Of a DNA stretch of 54,284 nt, positions 8,420-18,452 are shown one piece after another. Both the position numbers and the translations under genes were made by a program. The stretch is taken from the NCBI GenBank assembly GCA_944381155.1, contig CALWKA010000009.1, forward strand, positions 1 to 54,284, written 5' to 3'. The number at the start of each line of letters is the position of its first letter. Within the stretch, counting starts at the first letter, position 1. The notes under the pieces were generated by a model. It saw only the letters and a program-made list of their open reading frames with translations, searched no databases and was not told the DNA's origin. Source of the stretch: an uncultured Clostridia bacterium (GTDB lineage Bacteria > Bacillota > Clostridia > Christensenellales > UBA1242).

Positions 8420-9016
8420 TTAAAAGATTAGCAGTATCACAAACGATTTCAAAACTATCAGCACAATACAAAACAATATTGATATCACTATTAATGATAG
8501 ATTGAGTATCATCAAAGCGGAATTATTATAAGAAAAACAATTTTTAAAATATCCGAAACTATCAGTATAATTCAATAAAAACAGCAAAAACAACATCAGC
8601 AATACGATTTCTAGCAATATATAAATAAGAAGCAGAAGCATTAAAATGAGCGTGTTGAAAAAGCCATATAACAATATTATACTCGTGAATATGACCACTT
8701 GACTATAAACAAAATACAAATAAAAAATTATTGCAAATGGCGTCAAAAAGCGTTTGCAACAAAATAACAATATTAACAAGTAAAAGATCAACAGATTCAA
8801 TATGGTGCCGAATATTAGAAAAAATACTCCACAATCACCTTTCAAATATTTGATGAAGGCAATATTTGATAGATCAATTGGCAATACTCCGCCGTCAAAA
8901 TTGATTGCAGACATCACCCCTAGTATTATCACAACGATGGCGGATATGATTAAAACTATGAATAACAATTTCCGCGCTCTAATCTGATTTAATATGCTAT
9001 CAAAAAATAGTTTCAT
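8420..9016 (-). CDS. Hydrophobic membrane protein, unknown (weak SpoIIM-like layout)
   Basis: 198 residues with five or six hydrophobic segments (about 17-38, 63-84, 88-107, 110-145 and 172-198) and one polar loop at 40-62. I do not recognise the family with confidence. A basic N-terminus (NQIRARK), an early helix, a polar loop and a block of helices loosely recall SpoIIM/DUF95 proteins, but no diagnostic motif is visible. There is no ribosome site; TAAAAT stands five bases before the ATG, so the mRNA may be leaderless. It is divergent from the collagen-like gene. The run of Leu and Ile in the fourth block is extreme even for a membrane protein. Confidence 0.55.
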   Translation of the reverse strand: MKLFFDSILNQIRARKLLFIVLIISAIVVIILGVMSAINFDGGVLPIDLSNIAFIKYLKGDCGVFFLIFGTILNLLIFYLLILLFCCKRFLTPFAIIFYLYFVYSQVVIFTSIILLYGFFNTLILMLLLLIYILLEIVLLMLFLLFLLNYTDSFGYFKNCFSYNNSALMILNLSLIVISILFCIVLIVLKSFVILLIF

Positions 9017-9074
9017 ATAGCATTTTATGAAAAAATTGTTTAAAATAGTATTATTTTGTAAATTTATCAGATAA

Positions 9075-9101
9075 ACATTTTTCGTTTTTTATCATAATAT
9101 G
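9075..9101 (+). promoter_or_regulatory. Possible sigma-K promoter of the collagen-like gene
   Basis: AC (9075-9076), a 16-base gap and CATAATATG (9093-9101) match the sigma-K pattern AC-N16/17-CATAnnnTA except for the last base. No good sigma-A pair is seen. A transcript starting near 9108 would leave a normal leader with GAAAGGAG before the ATG at 9135. Confidence 0.45.
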
Positions 9102-9134
9102 AGATAAGTAGAACATTCTACTGAAAGGAGTATT

Positions 9135-10373
<1,239 letters not shown>

Positions 10374-10397
10374 AAAGACGAGCGGACTTTTAATTTC

Positions 10398-10426
10398 AAA
10401 AGGGGAAATATATTTTCCTCTTTTTT
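10398..10426 (+). terminator. Terminator of the collagen-like gene
   Basis: aaaaggggaaa pairs with tttcctctttt (one G-U) around the loop tatat, ending in a T run, about 25 bases after the stop codon. Confidence 0.8.
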
Positions 10427-10966
10427 GTAAAACATCAAATTTTTGCTGTTAAAATATTTTAATTTTATTTTAATTTATAGATTATTATTTAATGAATTTA
10501 TAGAGTATAGGCTATATTTTCATAATTGTATAGATTATATTTTATAAAAATATTATATTGTTTACTATCAATTCAAGAACGATTGCATTCGTGCCACGAT
10601 TAGAGATAAAGGTACATTTTAATAACAACCATATTAAAAATTACATAAAATAAAAATCATATTATTTATATAGTTAATAGTTTTTATATCTATATACAAT
10701 AGAAGATAATAGTTATATTGAAGATAATGAAATATAAAATGTATTAATGTATTATTATATATTAAAAAAATGAGTTATATTAATATAAATAAAATAGTTT
10801 TATTAAAGGTAATGGCATAATTAATAATATTATTAAAAAAGTCCTTTTCAAAATATCTATTATGATTTTATCAATCGCAAAAATTCCAATTCATTTTGAT
10901 AAAAATTGATTTTTTTAAGTTAACTAATCGATTATTTATGTTTGCACGAAAAATTTTTGTAAAATA
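10427..10966. other. AT-rich intergenic stretch upstream of pflB
   Basis: Roughly 540 bases of very AT-rich DNA with short direct repeats such as gaagataat near 10710-10730. No gene or RNA is supportable. It likely holds upstream control sequence for pflB. Confidence 0.5.
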
Positions 10967-11009
10967 TGTTGTAAAAACAACACATTTGTAATCACTAATA
11001 TGTTATACT
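10967..11009 (+). promoter_or_regulatory. pflB promoter region with a perfect palindrome
   Basis: An extended -10 box (TG-T-TATACT, 11001-11009) stands 19 bases before the pflB ATG and has no recognisable -35. Just upstream is the perfect palindrome TGTTGT-AAAA-ACAACA (10967-10982), where a regulator could bind. It does not match the Rex or FNR consensus exactly. Confidence 0.45.
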
Positions 11010-11028
11010 CCAATTATAGAGGTGAATT

Positions 11029-13302
11029 ATGGAAAATTCAAATGTAAACATTCAAGAAATTTTGAATTCTGCGTGGAAGGGATTTAAGGGGCAAGATTGG
11101 AAAGACAAAATTGATGTTGCAGATTTTATAGCATCAAATTATACCGAATACCGCGGGGATGATAGTTTTTTGATGCCTAGCACAAAGCGCACGATGAAAG
11201 TTTGGAACAAATGTATGGCATTGTTAAACAAAGAGCGAAATGTTGGCTTGCTAGATGTGGAATTGAACCGCATTTCAGGCATCGACTCTTTTGATGCGGG
11301 CTATATTGACAAAAAGAACGAATTGATAGTCGGGCTTCAAACGGACAAGCCTTTGAAACGAATCGTCAATCCATTCGGCGGATTAAGAATGGTGCAGAAC
11401 GCACTCAAGGCATATAATTTAAAAATGGATCCAAAACTTGAAAAGATATTCAGCGAAGGAACCAGGAAGACGCACAACGACGGAGTGTTTGACGCGTATA
11501 CTCCAGACATTAGAGCGGCGCGCAGTGCGGGGCTGATCACGGGGTTGCCAGACGCATACGGGCGCGGTAGAATAATTGGAGATTACCGCAGAGTGGCGCT
11601 GTACGGAATTGATAGATTGATAGAAGAAAAAAACGCGGATCTTTTGACTGAAAAAATGTTGAATATCAATTCGGAAGAAATCATTCGTTTGCGCGAGGAA
11701 GTGCACGAGCAGATTCGAGCATTGGAAAAAATTAAGAGTATGGCAAAAAAATATGGCTATGATATTTCTTATCCTGCAACCAACGCGCGCGAAGCATTCC
11801 AATGGACATATTTTGCATATCTAGCGGGAGTGAAAGAAGACAATGGCGCAGCGATGAGTCTTGGCAGAGTGTCAACATTCTTGGATATCTACATTGATCG
11901 TGATATGAAAAAGGGATTGATTGACGAAAGCGGAGCGCAAGAGTTGGTGGATCAGTTCACCATAAAATTGCGTTTGGTGCGCCATTTGCGCACGCCCGAA
12001 TATGACGAAGTGTTTGCGGGGGATCCTACTTGGGTGACTGAAAGCATTGGCGGAATGCTGAACGATACAAAAAGTTTGGTCACCAAAAATTCATTCAGAT
12101 TTTTGCATTGTTTGATCAATCTAGATACTAGTCCAGAGCCAAATCTGACGATTTTATGGTCGGAAAAATTGCCTATGAACTTTAAGAAATATTGTGCCAA
12201 AATATCAATCTTGACAGACAGCATTCAATATGAAAGCGATGATGTTATGCGTCCAATATATGGCAACGATTATGCTATCGCGTGCTGTGTGTCTGCTATG
12301 AAAGTGGGCAAGCAGATGCAATTCTTTGGCGCAAGGTGCAATCTCGCAAAATCTCTACTTTATGCTATCAATGGCGGAGTGGACGAAAAGAGTGGAAAAC
12401 TTGTCGTTCGCGGTGTAAAACCTATCAAAGATAAAATATTAAATTTTGAAAAAGTGAAAAAAGCGTATTTCAGCATCCTCGAAAAAATTGCGAAAACTTA
12501 TGTGGACGCACTTAACATCATTCATTATATGCACGATAAATATGCGTACGAGGCGGGGCAGATGGCGTTGCACGACAGTTTCGTAGAACGATTGATGGCG
12601 TTCGGAATTGCGGGGTTGAGCGTGGCTACAGATTCGTTGAGCGCAATAAAGTATGCAAAAGTTACGCCTATCAGAAATGAGCAAGGCGTGGCAACAGACT
12701 TTAAAATTGAAGGTGATTTCCCTAAATATGGCAACGATGACGATGCAGTGGATCAAATTGCGGTTGATATAGTGAAACATTTCATTAAATGTTTGAAGAA
12801 ACACAAATTGTATAGGAACGCAAAACACACCCTATCCGCACTCACTATCACATCAAATGTTATGTATGGCAAGAAAACGGGTAGCACGCCAGACGGAAGA
12901 CGCGCAGGAGTGCCATTTGCGCCAGGAGCAAATCCTATGCACGGACGCGATTGCAATGGTGCGCTTGCTAGTCTAAATTCGGTGGCAAAGATACCGTATT
13001 GTGATGTTTGTCAGGATGGTGTCAGCAACACATTCTCTATCGTGCCAACCGCTTTGGGTAGAGATGAAAAGGATAGAGTGAAAAATCTAGTATCCATTTT
13101 GGACGGCTATTTCAAGCAGGGCGCACAGCATATCAATGTGAATGTGTTGAATCGTGAGAAATTGATAGACGCGATGAACAATCCAAACAAATATCCAACT
13201 TTGACAATTCGTGTGTCGGGATATGCTGTGAATTTCAACAAATTGTCGCGCGCGCATCAAGAAGAAGTTATATCGCGAACATTCCACGAAAAGATTAGAT
13301 AA
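11029..13302 (+). CDS. pflB: Pyruvate formate-lyase (formate C-acetyltransferase)
   Basis: A 757-residue glycyl-radical enzyme turning pyruvate and CoA into acetyl-CoA and formate, central to anaerobic sugar fermentation in the cytoplasm. The catalytic pair Cys419-Cys420 lies in [10 protein letters not shown]. The radical loop RVSGYAV near the C-terminus places the radical Gly at about residue 731. The substrate-loop segment [19 protein letters not shown] and the late motif [11 protein letters not shown] are typical of true PFL rather than glycerol dehydratase or choline lyase. Length matches the family. The start follows GAGGTG at normal spacing. Its activase gene lies 455 bases downstream on the same strand. 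Confidence 0.95.
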   Translation: MENSNVNIQEILNSAWKGFKGQDWKDKIDVADFIASNYTEYRGDDSFLMPSTKRTMKVWNKCMALLNKERNVGLLDVELNRISGIDSFDAGYIDKKNELIVGLQTDKPLKRIVNPFGGLRMVQNALKAYNLKMDPKLEKIFSEGTRKTHNDGVFDAYTPDIRAARSAGLITGLPDAYGRGRIIGDYRRVALYGIDRLIEEKNADLLTEKMLNINSEEIIRLREEVHEQIRALEKIKSMAKKYGYDISYPATNAREAFQWTYFAYLAGVKEDNGAAMSLGRVSTFLDIYIDRDMKKGLIDESGAQELVDQFTIKLRLVRHLRTPEYDEVFAGDPTWVTESIGGMLNDTKSLVTKNSFRFLHCLINLDTSPEPNLTILWSEKLPMNFKKYCAKISILTDSIQYESDDVMRPIYGNDYAIACCVSAMKVGKQMQFFGARCNLAKSLLYAINGGVDEKSGKLVVRGVKPIKDKILNFEKVKKAYFSILEKIAKTYVDALNIIHYMHDKYAYEAGQMALHDSFVERLMAFGIAGLSVATDSLSAIKYAKVTPIRNEQGVATDFKIEGDFPKYGNDDDAVDQIAVDIVKHFIKCLKKHKLYRNAKHTLSALTITSNVMYGKKTGSTPDGRRAGVPFAPGANPMHGRDCNGALASLNSVAKIPYCDVCQDGVSNTFSIVPTALGRDEKDRVKNLVSILDGYFKQGAQHINVNVLNREKLIDAMNNPNKYPTLTIRVSGYAVNFNKLSRAHQEEVISRTFHEKIR

Positions 13303-13757
13303 ATTAAAACTTACATCTTGAATAGATTGAATAAATATTGATATTTACTAAAAATTAAATTGTAGAATAAAAAATTATAAATAATAAATTAATCAAAAAA
13401 TTAAAATGATTATATAAATAAAACATTGAAAATTATTATAAAATAATCGATAAAAATATTAGTAAAAGGTAAATCAATAGATTAACAATCAATTATGATT
13501 TTAATTACGATTTTATTGTTTAATGAAAAAAATTAATAAAAAATACAAAAAATATTGAAAAAAATTAAAAATATATGCTAAAAATATGTATTTTTTCGAA
13601 TTTTTTAAAAATTTTAAAGAATAAAAATATTAAAATAAAATTTTAAATAAATGATTGTTTGTCATTTTTGCCTTAATAAAATAATTGATTTTAAAATTAA
13701 AAATTCATTTTCTAATTCATAATGAATTCTCAATTTAAACAAAAATAGTGTTTTGAT
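13303..13757. other. Extremely AT-rich gap between pflB and pflA
   Basis: 455 bases at close to 90% A+T by eye, made of short A and T runs with no gene or hairpin terminator. It is long for a gap between two genes that usually form an operon, so pflA may have its own promoter, but none stands out. Confidence 0.6.
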
Positions 13758-14477
13758 ATGAAAAAAATTTTGGGTAGAATCAGCAGTGTAGAAAGTTTGG
13801 GATTGTTGGACGGACCGGGGATTAGGTTTGTGGTGTTTTTGCAAGGGTGCAAACTCAGGTGCAAATATTGCCACAATCCTGAAACTTGGGATATTAACGG
13901 CAAAGCAGAAATTATCTCGCCGGAAGAATTATTGAAAAAAATCGCTAGATTCAAAAATTATTTTGGATCGGACGGGGGAGTGACTTTTTCGGGTGGTGAA
14001 CCTTTGTTGCAACCTGAATTTTTACTAGAATGCCTCAAACTTTGCAAAAAAGAAAATATCCACACCTGCATAGACACTGCAGGAGTAGGATTTGGCGAGT
14101 ATGACGAGATCTTAGATTACACCGACTTGGTCATTCTAGACATCAAGGCAGTGGATGAGGGAGAGTACAGAGAACTCACTGGGCAGGATATAAAATATTT
14201 TAATCAGTTCCTATCAGTCACCCAACGCAAAAATAAAAAGTTGTGGCTAAGGCAGGTGATTGTGCCGAATATGAATGACGACCGAGAGCACATCGTGGCA
14301 CTTTGCGAGTTTGCGAAGAAACTAAAAAACATAGAAAAAGTAGAGTTGCTCCCATACAAGACGATCGGAGTTCATAAATATAGGGATCTAAACATTCCAT
14401 ACCGCCTAGACGGCGTTCCCGAACTTAGTGAAGAAAAACTAGACGAATTGAACAAAATCTTAAAAGAAAATTTATAA
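13758..14477 (+). CDS. pflA: Pyruvate formate-lyase activating enzyme
   Basis: A 239-residue radical-SAM protein that uses a [4Fe-4S] cluster and S-adenosylmethionine to install the glycyl radical on PFL. The cluster motif is CKLRCKYC (CxxxCxxC, about residues 30-37), preceded by the PFL-activase signature DGPGIRFVVFLQGC. The SAM-binding stretch VTFSGGEPLLQPEFL and the later conserved LDIKAVDEGEYRELTG are present. Length fits the short PflA class without an inserted ferredoxin domain. No strong ribosome site precedes the ATG, so initiation is less certain than for pflB. It acts on the pflB product. Confidence 0.93.
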   Translation: MKKILGRISSVESLGLLDGPGIRFVVFLQGCKLRCKYCHNPETWDINGKAEIISPEELLKKIARFKNYFGSDGGVTFSGGEPLLQPEFLLECLKLCKKENIHTCIDTAGVGFGEYDEILDYTDLVILDIKAVDEGEYRELTGQDIKYFNQFLSVTQRKNKKLWLRQVIVPNMNDDREHIVALCEFAKKLKNIEKVELLPYKTIGVHKYRDLNIPYRLDGVPELSEEKLDELNKILKENL

Positions 14478-14513
14478 AAAATTAGTAGAAATAATTTATT
14501 TTTTATTCAAAAA

Positions 14514-15095
14514 TTAAACACTTATACCGTTAAACTCATTTATGGCGTCATCAATTTTCCCATTTGTTATCAAAGGAAGTGCTTTGCTAATATTCATATT
14601 AATGATGTCAATAGTTTCTAAATCTTTTTCTGATAGTTCCATTATTACCCAATCTCTCATATCAATATCATTTGGGCAATTACCAACACCTATTTTAATA
14701 CGTTTAAATTCAGAAGAGTGTATAGATTCTATAATACTTTTTATTCCATTATGTCCACCTGCACTACCTCGTTTTCTTATGCGCATTTTACCAACAGGAA
14801 GAGATGTGTCATCTTGAATAACAATTAAATGGTCTATATCAATATTAAAATATTTCATACAAGTTTTAACGGCTGTCCCACTAAGATTCATATAAGTAAT
14901 AGGTTTCATCAAATAGCAATTTGAATTATTGATTTTGATATTTGCTATTTGTGCAATATTTTTAAATGATGAAAATTTTATATTATTAATCTGCGAAAAA
15001 TTATCTAGGCAACGAAAGCCTGCGTTATGTCTAGTTAAATTGAATTTATTTCCAGGATTTCCAAGCCCTACAATAAGATATAAATTATTATACAT
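14514..15095 (-). CDS. pth: Peptidyl-tRNA hydrolase
   Basis: A 193-residue cytoplasmic esterase that frees tRNA from stalled peptidyl-tRNA. GLGNPGNKF and LTRHNAGF hold the conserved Asn and the catalytic His, KPITYMNLSG the substrate-binding Asn, and IQDDTSLPVGKMRIRKRGSAGGHNG the conserved Asp and the GGHNG loop. Length is normal. Its codons differ from the neighbours: of 13 Leu codons only two are TTG, and Val uses GTT or GTA with no GTG, whereas nearby genes favour TTG and GTG. Its ATG lies inside the last codons of an upstream SPASM-like frame (8-base overlap), implying translational coupling. Transfer from another low-GC genome is possible; the usual pth neighbours (ctc, mfd) are absent. 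Confidence 0.9.
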   Translation of the reverse strand: MYNNLYLIVGLGNPGNKFNLTRHNAGFRCLDNFSQINNIKFSSFKNIAQIANIKINNSNCYLMKPITYMNLSGTAVKTCMKYFNIDIDHLIVIQDDTSLPVGKMRIRKRGSAGGHNGIKSIIESIHSSEFKRIKIGVGNCPNDIDMRDWVIMELSEKDLETIDIINMNISKALPLITNGKIDDAINEFNGISV

Positions 15096-15294
15096 ATTTA
15101 CCCCGCATCAAATCTTTAAGACTATCTTTTATAAAAAATTTAATTAATTTGCATTGATCATTTTTTTCTTGAGTGTTATTTGTATGCATATAAGAAACCG
15201 CAGGACATCCACATAAACATATTTTGTTAAATGAACAATTTATACAATCATTATTTTGGGTTCTATTTCTAATTTTTTTTATAAATTTCTCCAA
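15088..15294 (-). CDS. Orphan SPASM-type Cys cluster (probable radical-SAM remnant)
   Basis: 68 residues from a TTG start, with a Cys pattern CINCSFNKICLCGCPAV ... QC in residues 17-47. This matches the auxiliary-cluster (SPASM) end of radical-SAM peptide-modifying enzymes, which reads CxxCxxxxxCxGGCPA...C followed by a Lys-rich helix. The catalytic CxxxCxxC domain is absent. The frame stays open upstream of the TTG with no good start, while an ATG seventeen codons upstream is in another frame, so it may be the 3' end of a broken gene. It overlaps pth by eight bases. Either it is a relic that keeps pth transcribed and coupled, or a true small Cys protein; I favour the relic. Confidence 0.5.
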   Translation of the reverse strand: MEKFIKKIRNRTQNNDCINCSFNKICLCGCPAVSYMHTNNTQEKNDQCKLIKFFIKDSLKDLMRGKYV

Positions 15295-15340
15295 TTTTGT
15301 ACTGATTTGATAAATTATACATAATAACCCTTTTTGAAAA

Positions 15341-15369
15341 AATATATATTATTTTAATAAATTTGTCAA
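15341..15369 (-). promoter_or_regulatory. Sigma-A promoter for the SPASM fragment and pth
   Basis: On the minus strand TTGACA (15364-15369) and TATATT (15341-15346) are separated by 17 bp. It is the only evident promoter for the pth pair and lies just after the spoIVB stop codon. Confidence 0.65.
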
Positions 15370-15383
15370 GAGAATTTTAATTT

Positions 15384-16604
15384 TTAATTGTCGATCATCC
15401 AGTCGATGTAGACGCCGTATCCGCGCGTGGGATCACTTAAAAATACATGCGTCACTGCGCCTATGAGTTTGCCATTTTGCACAATTGGACTTCCGCTCAT
15501 ACCTTGAATAATACCGCCCGTTTTTTTGAGAAGTTCTTTATCTGTAATTTTGATTGTCATACTTTTGCCGTCTGCACAATTTTGCTTATTTGCTTTGATT
15601 ATTTTTATGTCGTACGCTTTAACTCCTTCTTCGCCAATTGCACAATAGATCTTCGCGTCCCCTAATTTCACAGATAATCTACCGCCTAAAGTGGCAGTTC
15701 TGCTGGCATCTATTATCGTTTTGTTCAAAATGTTTCCATACACGCCATATTCACAATTTGTGTCCGCAATGCCAAGCGAACTATCGCTCAAATTTATTGA
15801 CGAGCGAATTTCGCCCGGATTGTTTTTTTCACCTTTCTTTATTCCTAATAATTTGCATTTATATATGTTACCCGAATCCACTTTGAAATTCGTGCCTAGC
15901 GAATCGTCTATGATAGGGTGGCCAACCGCGCCAAATCTGAAATCTGACTGCTTTATATATGTGAGCGTGCCCACTCCGCTAGCATTATTTCGCACCCAAA
16001 GACCAAGTTTGTATTTTTGGCTCAATATGTCAAAAACGGGTGTGATCGTGCTGTCGATGATTGAATCATTTCTATTGATTGTGACCTTCAACTCTTTTCC
16101 CGCCTTGCTGGGTAGATTGATAATTCTATCTATATCTTGGATGTTTTCAATCTCAATATCATCGATTTTTAATATGGCATCTCCGTCCTGAATCCCGCTT
16201 TCCACAATGGGCTGTCTTGCGCCAGACTCGGTCTGAACGGGGTTGCTCCCTACACAAATCACCCCTTCACTAAACAGATTGAATCCCACAGTTTCACCGC
16301 CCACATAGACATCGGTATCGTTTAGCAGGCGAACATTTACTTTCTTTATGGTAAATAGATTAAAAAGTTTTACATTCAAAGTGGTGTCTAATAATTCGTC
16401 TGTGCTTGAAACATCTAAATTTTTGGGTAGTTCCAAATTGATAAGGGGAGAAAATTCGTCCGATTCGTTTGCTTGCAAAATGTCGCTATATGTCACCACC
16501 ATATCGTCGGGCAGGCTATTTACCTTTTTGATTGACGGCAACAAAAAAGCAGTGGCAACCATTACAAATATAATCGACAGCGAAAGAATTAATATTTTTT
16601 TCAT
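15384..16604 (-). CDS. spoIVB: SpoIVB sporulation signalling serine protease (peptidase family S55)
   Basis: 406 residues. An N-terminal signal anchor (about residues 5-25) should export the protein from the forespore into the space between the spore membranes. A PDZ domain follows (GIQDGDAILKIDDIEIENIQ region). The S55 catalytic domain has the His in FGAVGHPIIDD and the Ser in GMSGSPIVQNGKLIGAVTH (Ser372). In Bacillus, SpoIVB cleaves SpoIVFA to trigger pro-sigma-K processing. Its presence is strong evidence of endospore formation. The start is supported by AGGAG seven bases upstream. A forespore-type promoter candidate lies in front. The gene is divergent from rpsO, sharing a short spacer. 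Confidence 0.93.
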   Translation of the reverse strand: MKKILILSLSIIFVMVATAFLLPSIKKVNSLPDDMVVTYSDILQANESDEFSPLINLELPKNLDVSSTDELLDTTLNVKLFNLFTIKKVNVRLLNDTDVYVGGETVGFNLFSEGVICVGSNPVQTESGARQPIVESGIQDGDAILKIDDIEIENIQDIDRIINLPSKAGKELKVTINRNDSIIDSTITPVFDILSQKYKLGLWVRNNASGVGTLTYIKQSDFRFGAVGHPIIDDSLGTNFKVDSGNIYKCKLLGIKKGEKNNPGEIRSSINLSDSSLGIADTNCEYGVYGNILNKTIIDASRTATLGGRLSVKLGDAKIYCAIGEEGVKAYDIKIIKANKQNCADGKSMTIKITDKELLKKTGGIIQGMSGSPIVQNGKLIGAVTHVFLSDPTRGYGVYIDWMIDN

Positions 16605-16618
16605 ATTTACTCCTAATC

Positions 16619-16648
16619 TAGTGTGCGTTGAAAATTGTTTTATATACG
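16619..16648 (-). promoter_or_regulatory. Possible sigma-G/sigma-F promoter of spoIVB
   Basis: On the minus strand CGTATA (16643-16648) and CACACTA (16619-16625) lie 17 bp apart, resembling forespore -35 (TGHATA-like) and -10 (CATWWTA-like) boxes. The match is partial. A weak sigma-A alternative (TTGTCA, 15 bp, TATAAA) overlaps it. Confidence 0.35.
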
Positions 16649-16658
16649 AAAAAATCTA

Positions 16659-16687
16659 TTGACAAATTCTAGAAAATGGTTTATTAT
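16659..16687 (+). promoter_or_regulatory. Sigma-A promoter of rpsO
   Basis: TTGACA (16659-16664), a 17-bp spacer and TATTAT (16682-16687). The resulting leader of about 70 bases before the rpsO ATG could host S15 autoregulation, as in other bacteria. Confidence 0.85.
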
Positions 16688-16762
16688 ACAACATATACCT
16701 TGGCAATAGTCGAACGAATGCTCAACGGCGACATTGTCATAGGCGAATTAAAAGGAGAGAGT

Positions 16763-17023
16763 ATGAAAATCAACAAAGCGGAAATCGTAAAAGAATTCGG
16801 CAAAGACGAAAAAGATACTGGTAGCGTTGAAGTGCAGATTGCTTTGCTCACTGCTAGAATCAAAAATCTAACCGAACATTTGAAGCAAAACAAGCAAGAC
16901 AAACATTCTACTCGTGGACTAAACAAAATGGTTTCTACTAGGAAGAAATTGTTAGACTACTTGTCAGAGCAAGACATCAATCGCGCGCGTCAGATCAAAT
17001 CAAAACTTGGCATTCGTGGTTAA
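16763..17023 (+). CDS. rpsO: 30S ribosomal protein S15
   Basis: 86 residues beginning [20 protein letters not shown], the usual S15 length of 85-90. It binds 16S rRNA helices 20-22 early in 30S assembly. Conserved segments include [22 protein letters not shown], which contacts the three-way junction, followed by [21 protein letters not shown]. The frame is open back to 16676, but only the ATG at 16763 has a proper ribosome site (AGGAGAGAGT). It has its own promoter and terminator. The pair rpsO and pnp is conserved in bacteria; here an unknown gene lies between them. Confidence 0.96.
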   Translation: MKINKAEIVKEFGKDEKDTGSVEVQIALLTARIKNLTEHLKQNKQDKHSTRGLNKMVSTRKKLLDYLSEQDINRARQIKSKLGIRG

Positions 17024-17027
17024 TTGG

Positions 17028-17057
17028 AAAGCAACATATCGTTGCTTTTTTCTTTTT
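17028..17057 (+). terminator. Terminator of rpsO
   Basis: aaagcaac pairs perfectly with gttgcttt around the loop atatc, followed by a long T-rich run, four bases after the stop codon. Confidence 0.9.
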
Positions 17058-17446
17058 ATAATCAGGATGAGATCATTATATTCGGTTGTCAAATTTTCAG
17101 ATAAAAATTGAAAATTTCATTAAAAAATTTATTTTTTTGCATTCAAAACTATTTATTTTTGATTCGTTATAATAAAAATAATATTTTTAATTTATGATAA
17201 AAATTCTATTTGATATGTTTAATAGTTAGTTTAATATTGATAAAAAACCGATTATTATTTTATACATATTTGCGAATTTGTTCTAAAATATAGTATTTAT
17301 TCGAAATTTTTAGCAAATTTTTTCAAAAAAATTTTATTTAATTCAATATTTTGTTTGAAAATAAAAAAAATTATGATATTATATTTATATATTTTTGAAC
17401 TTTTGTTACACTATATATAGTATTTTGTTTAATTTTAGGGGTGGTT
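17058..17446. other. AT-rich intergenic stretch after rpsO
   Basis: About 390 bases of very AT-rich sequence with no gene. A weak promoter-like pair (TTGAAC and TATAGT, 15 bp apart) occurs around 17396-17422 ahead of the next gene; the short spacing makes it doubtful. Confidence 0.45.
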
Positions 17447-18268
17447 ATGGAGACAAATACAATAGAGTTGTATCACCAATTGAATAGATTCAATTTTTCG
17501 AGCGAGTATGACTTTTCCATTTTGCATTCGTTTATCGGCATTGTGGAAAACACGGTGGGTAAATCATATTATGAAAATTTGTTTTGCATATATGATGCTT
17601 TTTTTGAACTGATTCAAAATTATCCGAATTTTAAAAATTTGAGAAATCAGAACAATTCGTATCTCACATCGTATAGCGACTGCGTGCAAAGCGTAAATGA
17701 TATCGCGTCCAATCCAATATATAAAAAATCTTTGAAGTCGACGATTGAAAGTTTGATGGACATACACTATCAAGCAGATTTGAATGAACGGGTGGAAAAG
17801 ATTAAGCAAGATTTAGATGCGGTGATGGATATCGTTTTGCAAGCGAACGAAATTATGCGACCAACTGAAAGTATTGAACCTGCGATTGCAGAATTGAAAT
17901 CAATGTTTAATCGTGATATCAAGTTGATCAAATCGTCCTATGGTAAATTGAGAGTGATTGGTGAATTGGAGTTGTATAGCATAGGTTGTCAAAATCAGTG
18001 CAGAACAGAGTTTTATAATTTTATCAATGAAAATAATCTCGCTGGGCAAATTTCTGCCGATCTATTTGATCAGCTTTGGAACTTGCTTTCAGAAGAATCA
18101 AACATTTTGATTAATTGTGCAAATCTTGCTATGAGTTGCGTGATCAAGCCGATTCTGACCACGGACGAGATTTCAGATCAAGAGATTGAAACAGCACAAA
18201 ATCTTTTTGCTCAATATCAGGCATTGGCAAACACATTGATACAAATGAAGAATGACAATTTGATGTAA
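17447..18268 (+). CDS. Unknown all-helical cytoplasmic protein
   Basis: 273 residues from the ATG at 17447, chosen over an in-frame GTG at 17441 because GGGGTGG then sits at ribosome-site spacing. I do not recognise it. There is no signal peptide, membrane segment or enzymatic motif. The sequence looks helical throughout, with heptad-like stretches around residues 90-140 (IESLMDIHYQADLNERVEKI) and at the C-terminus (EIETAQNLFAQYQALANTLI). Seven or so scattered Cys do not form a metal motif. It lies between rpsO and pnp, normally direct neighbours, so it is a lineage-specific insertion. A role in RNA metabolism would be a guess. Confidence 0.7.
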   Translation: METNTIELYHQLNRFNFSSEYDFSILHSFIGIVENTVGKSYYENLFCIYDAFFELIQNYPNFKNLRNQNNSYLTSYSDCVQSVNDIASNPIYKKSLKSTIESLMDIHYQADLNERVEKIKQDLDAVMDIVLQANEIMRPTESIEPAIAELKSMFNRDIKLIKSSYGKLRVIGELELYSIGCQNQCRTEFYNFINENNLAGQISADLFDQLWNLLSEESNILINCANLAMSCVIKPILTTDEISDQEIETAQNLFAQYQALANTLIQMKNDNLM

Positions 18269-18452
18269 TCTACATAATCTATATATATTATATTGCGACT
18301 TTTTTTGCAATACTAAACGCACAACTTGAAGTTTAAAGCAAACGAAACATATAAAAATATAAAATTTGATAATTTATTTCAAAATTGTTTTTAATTTTGA
18401 TATCTTTTTTTTGTCGAATATGTTATAATTCTCTTTGAATTAAAGGAGAATT

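Noticed and set aside
11001..11009. Complete sigma-A promoter for pflB with TTGTAA as -35
   Set aside because: The candidate TTGTAA is only 12 bases from the -10, too close; only the extended -10 is supportable.
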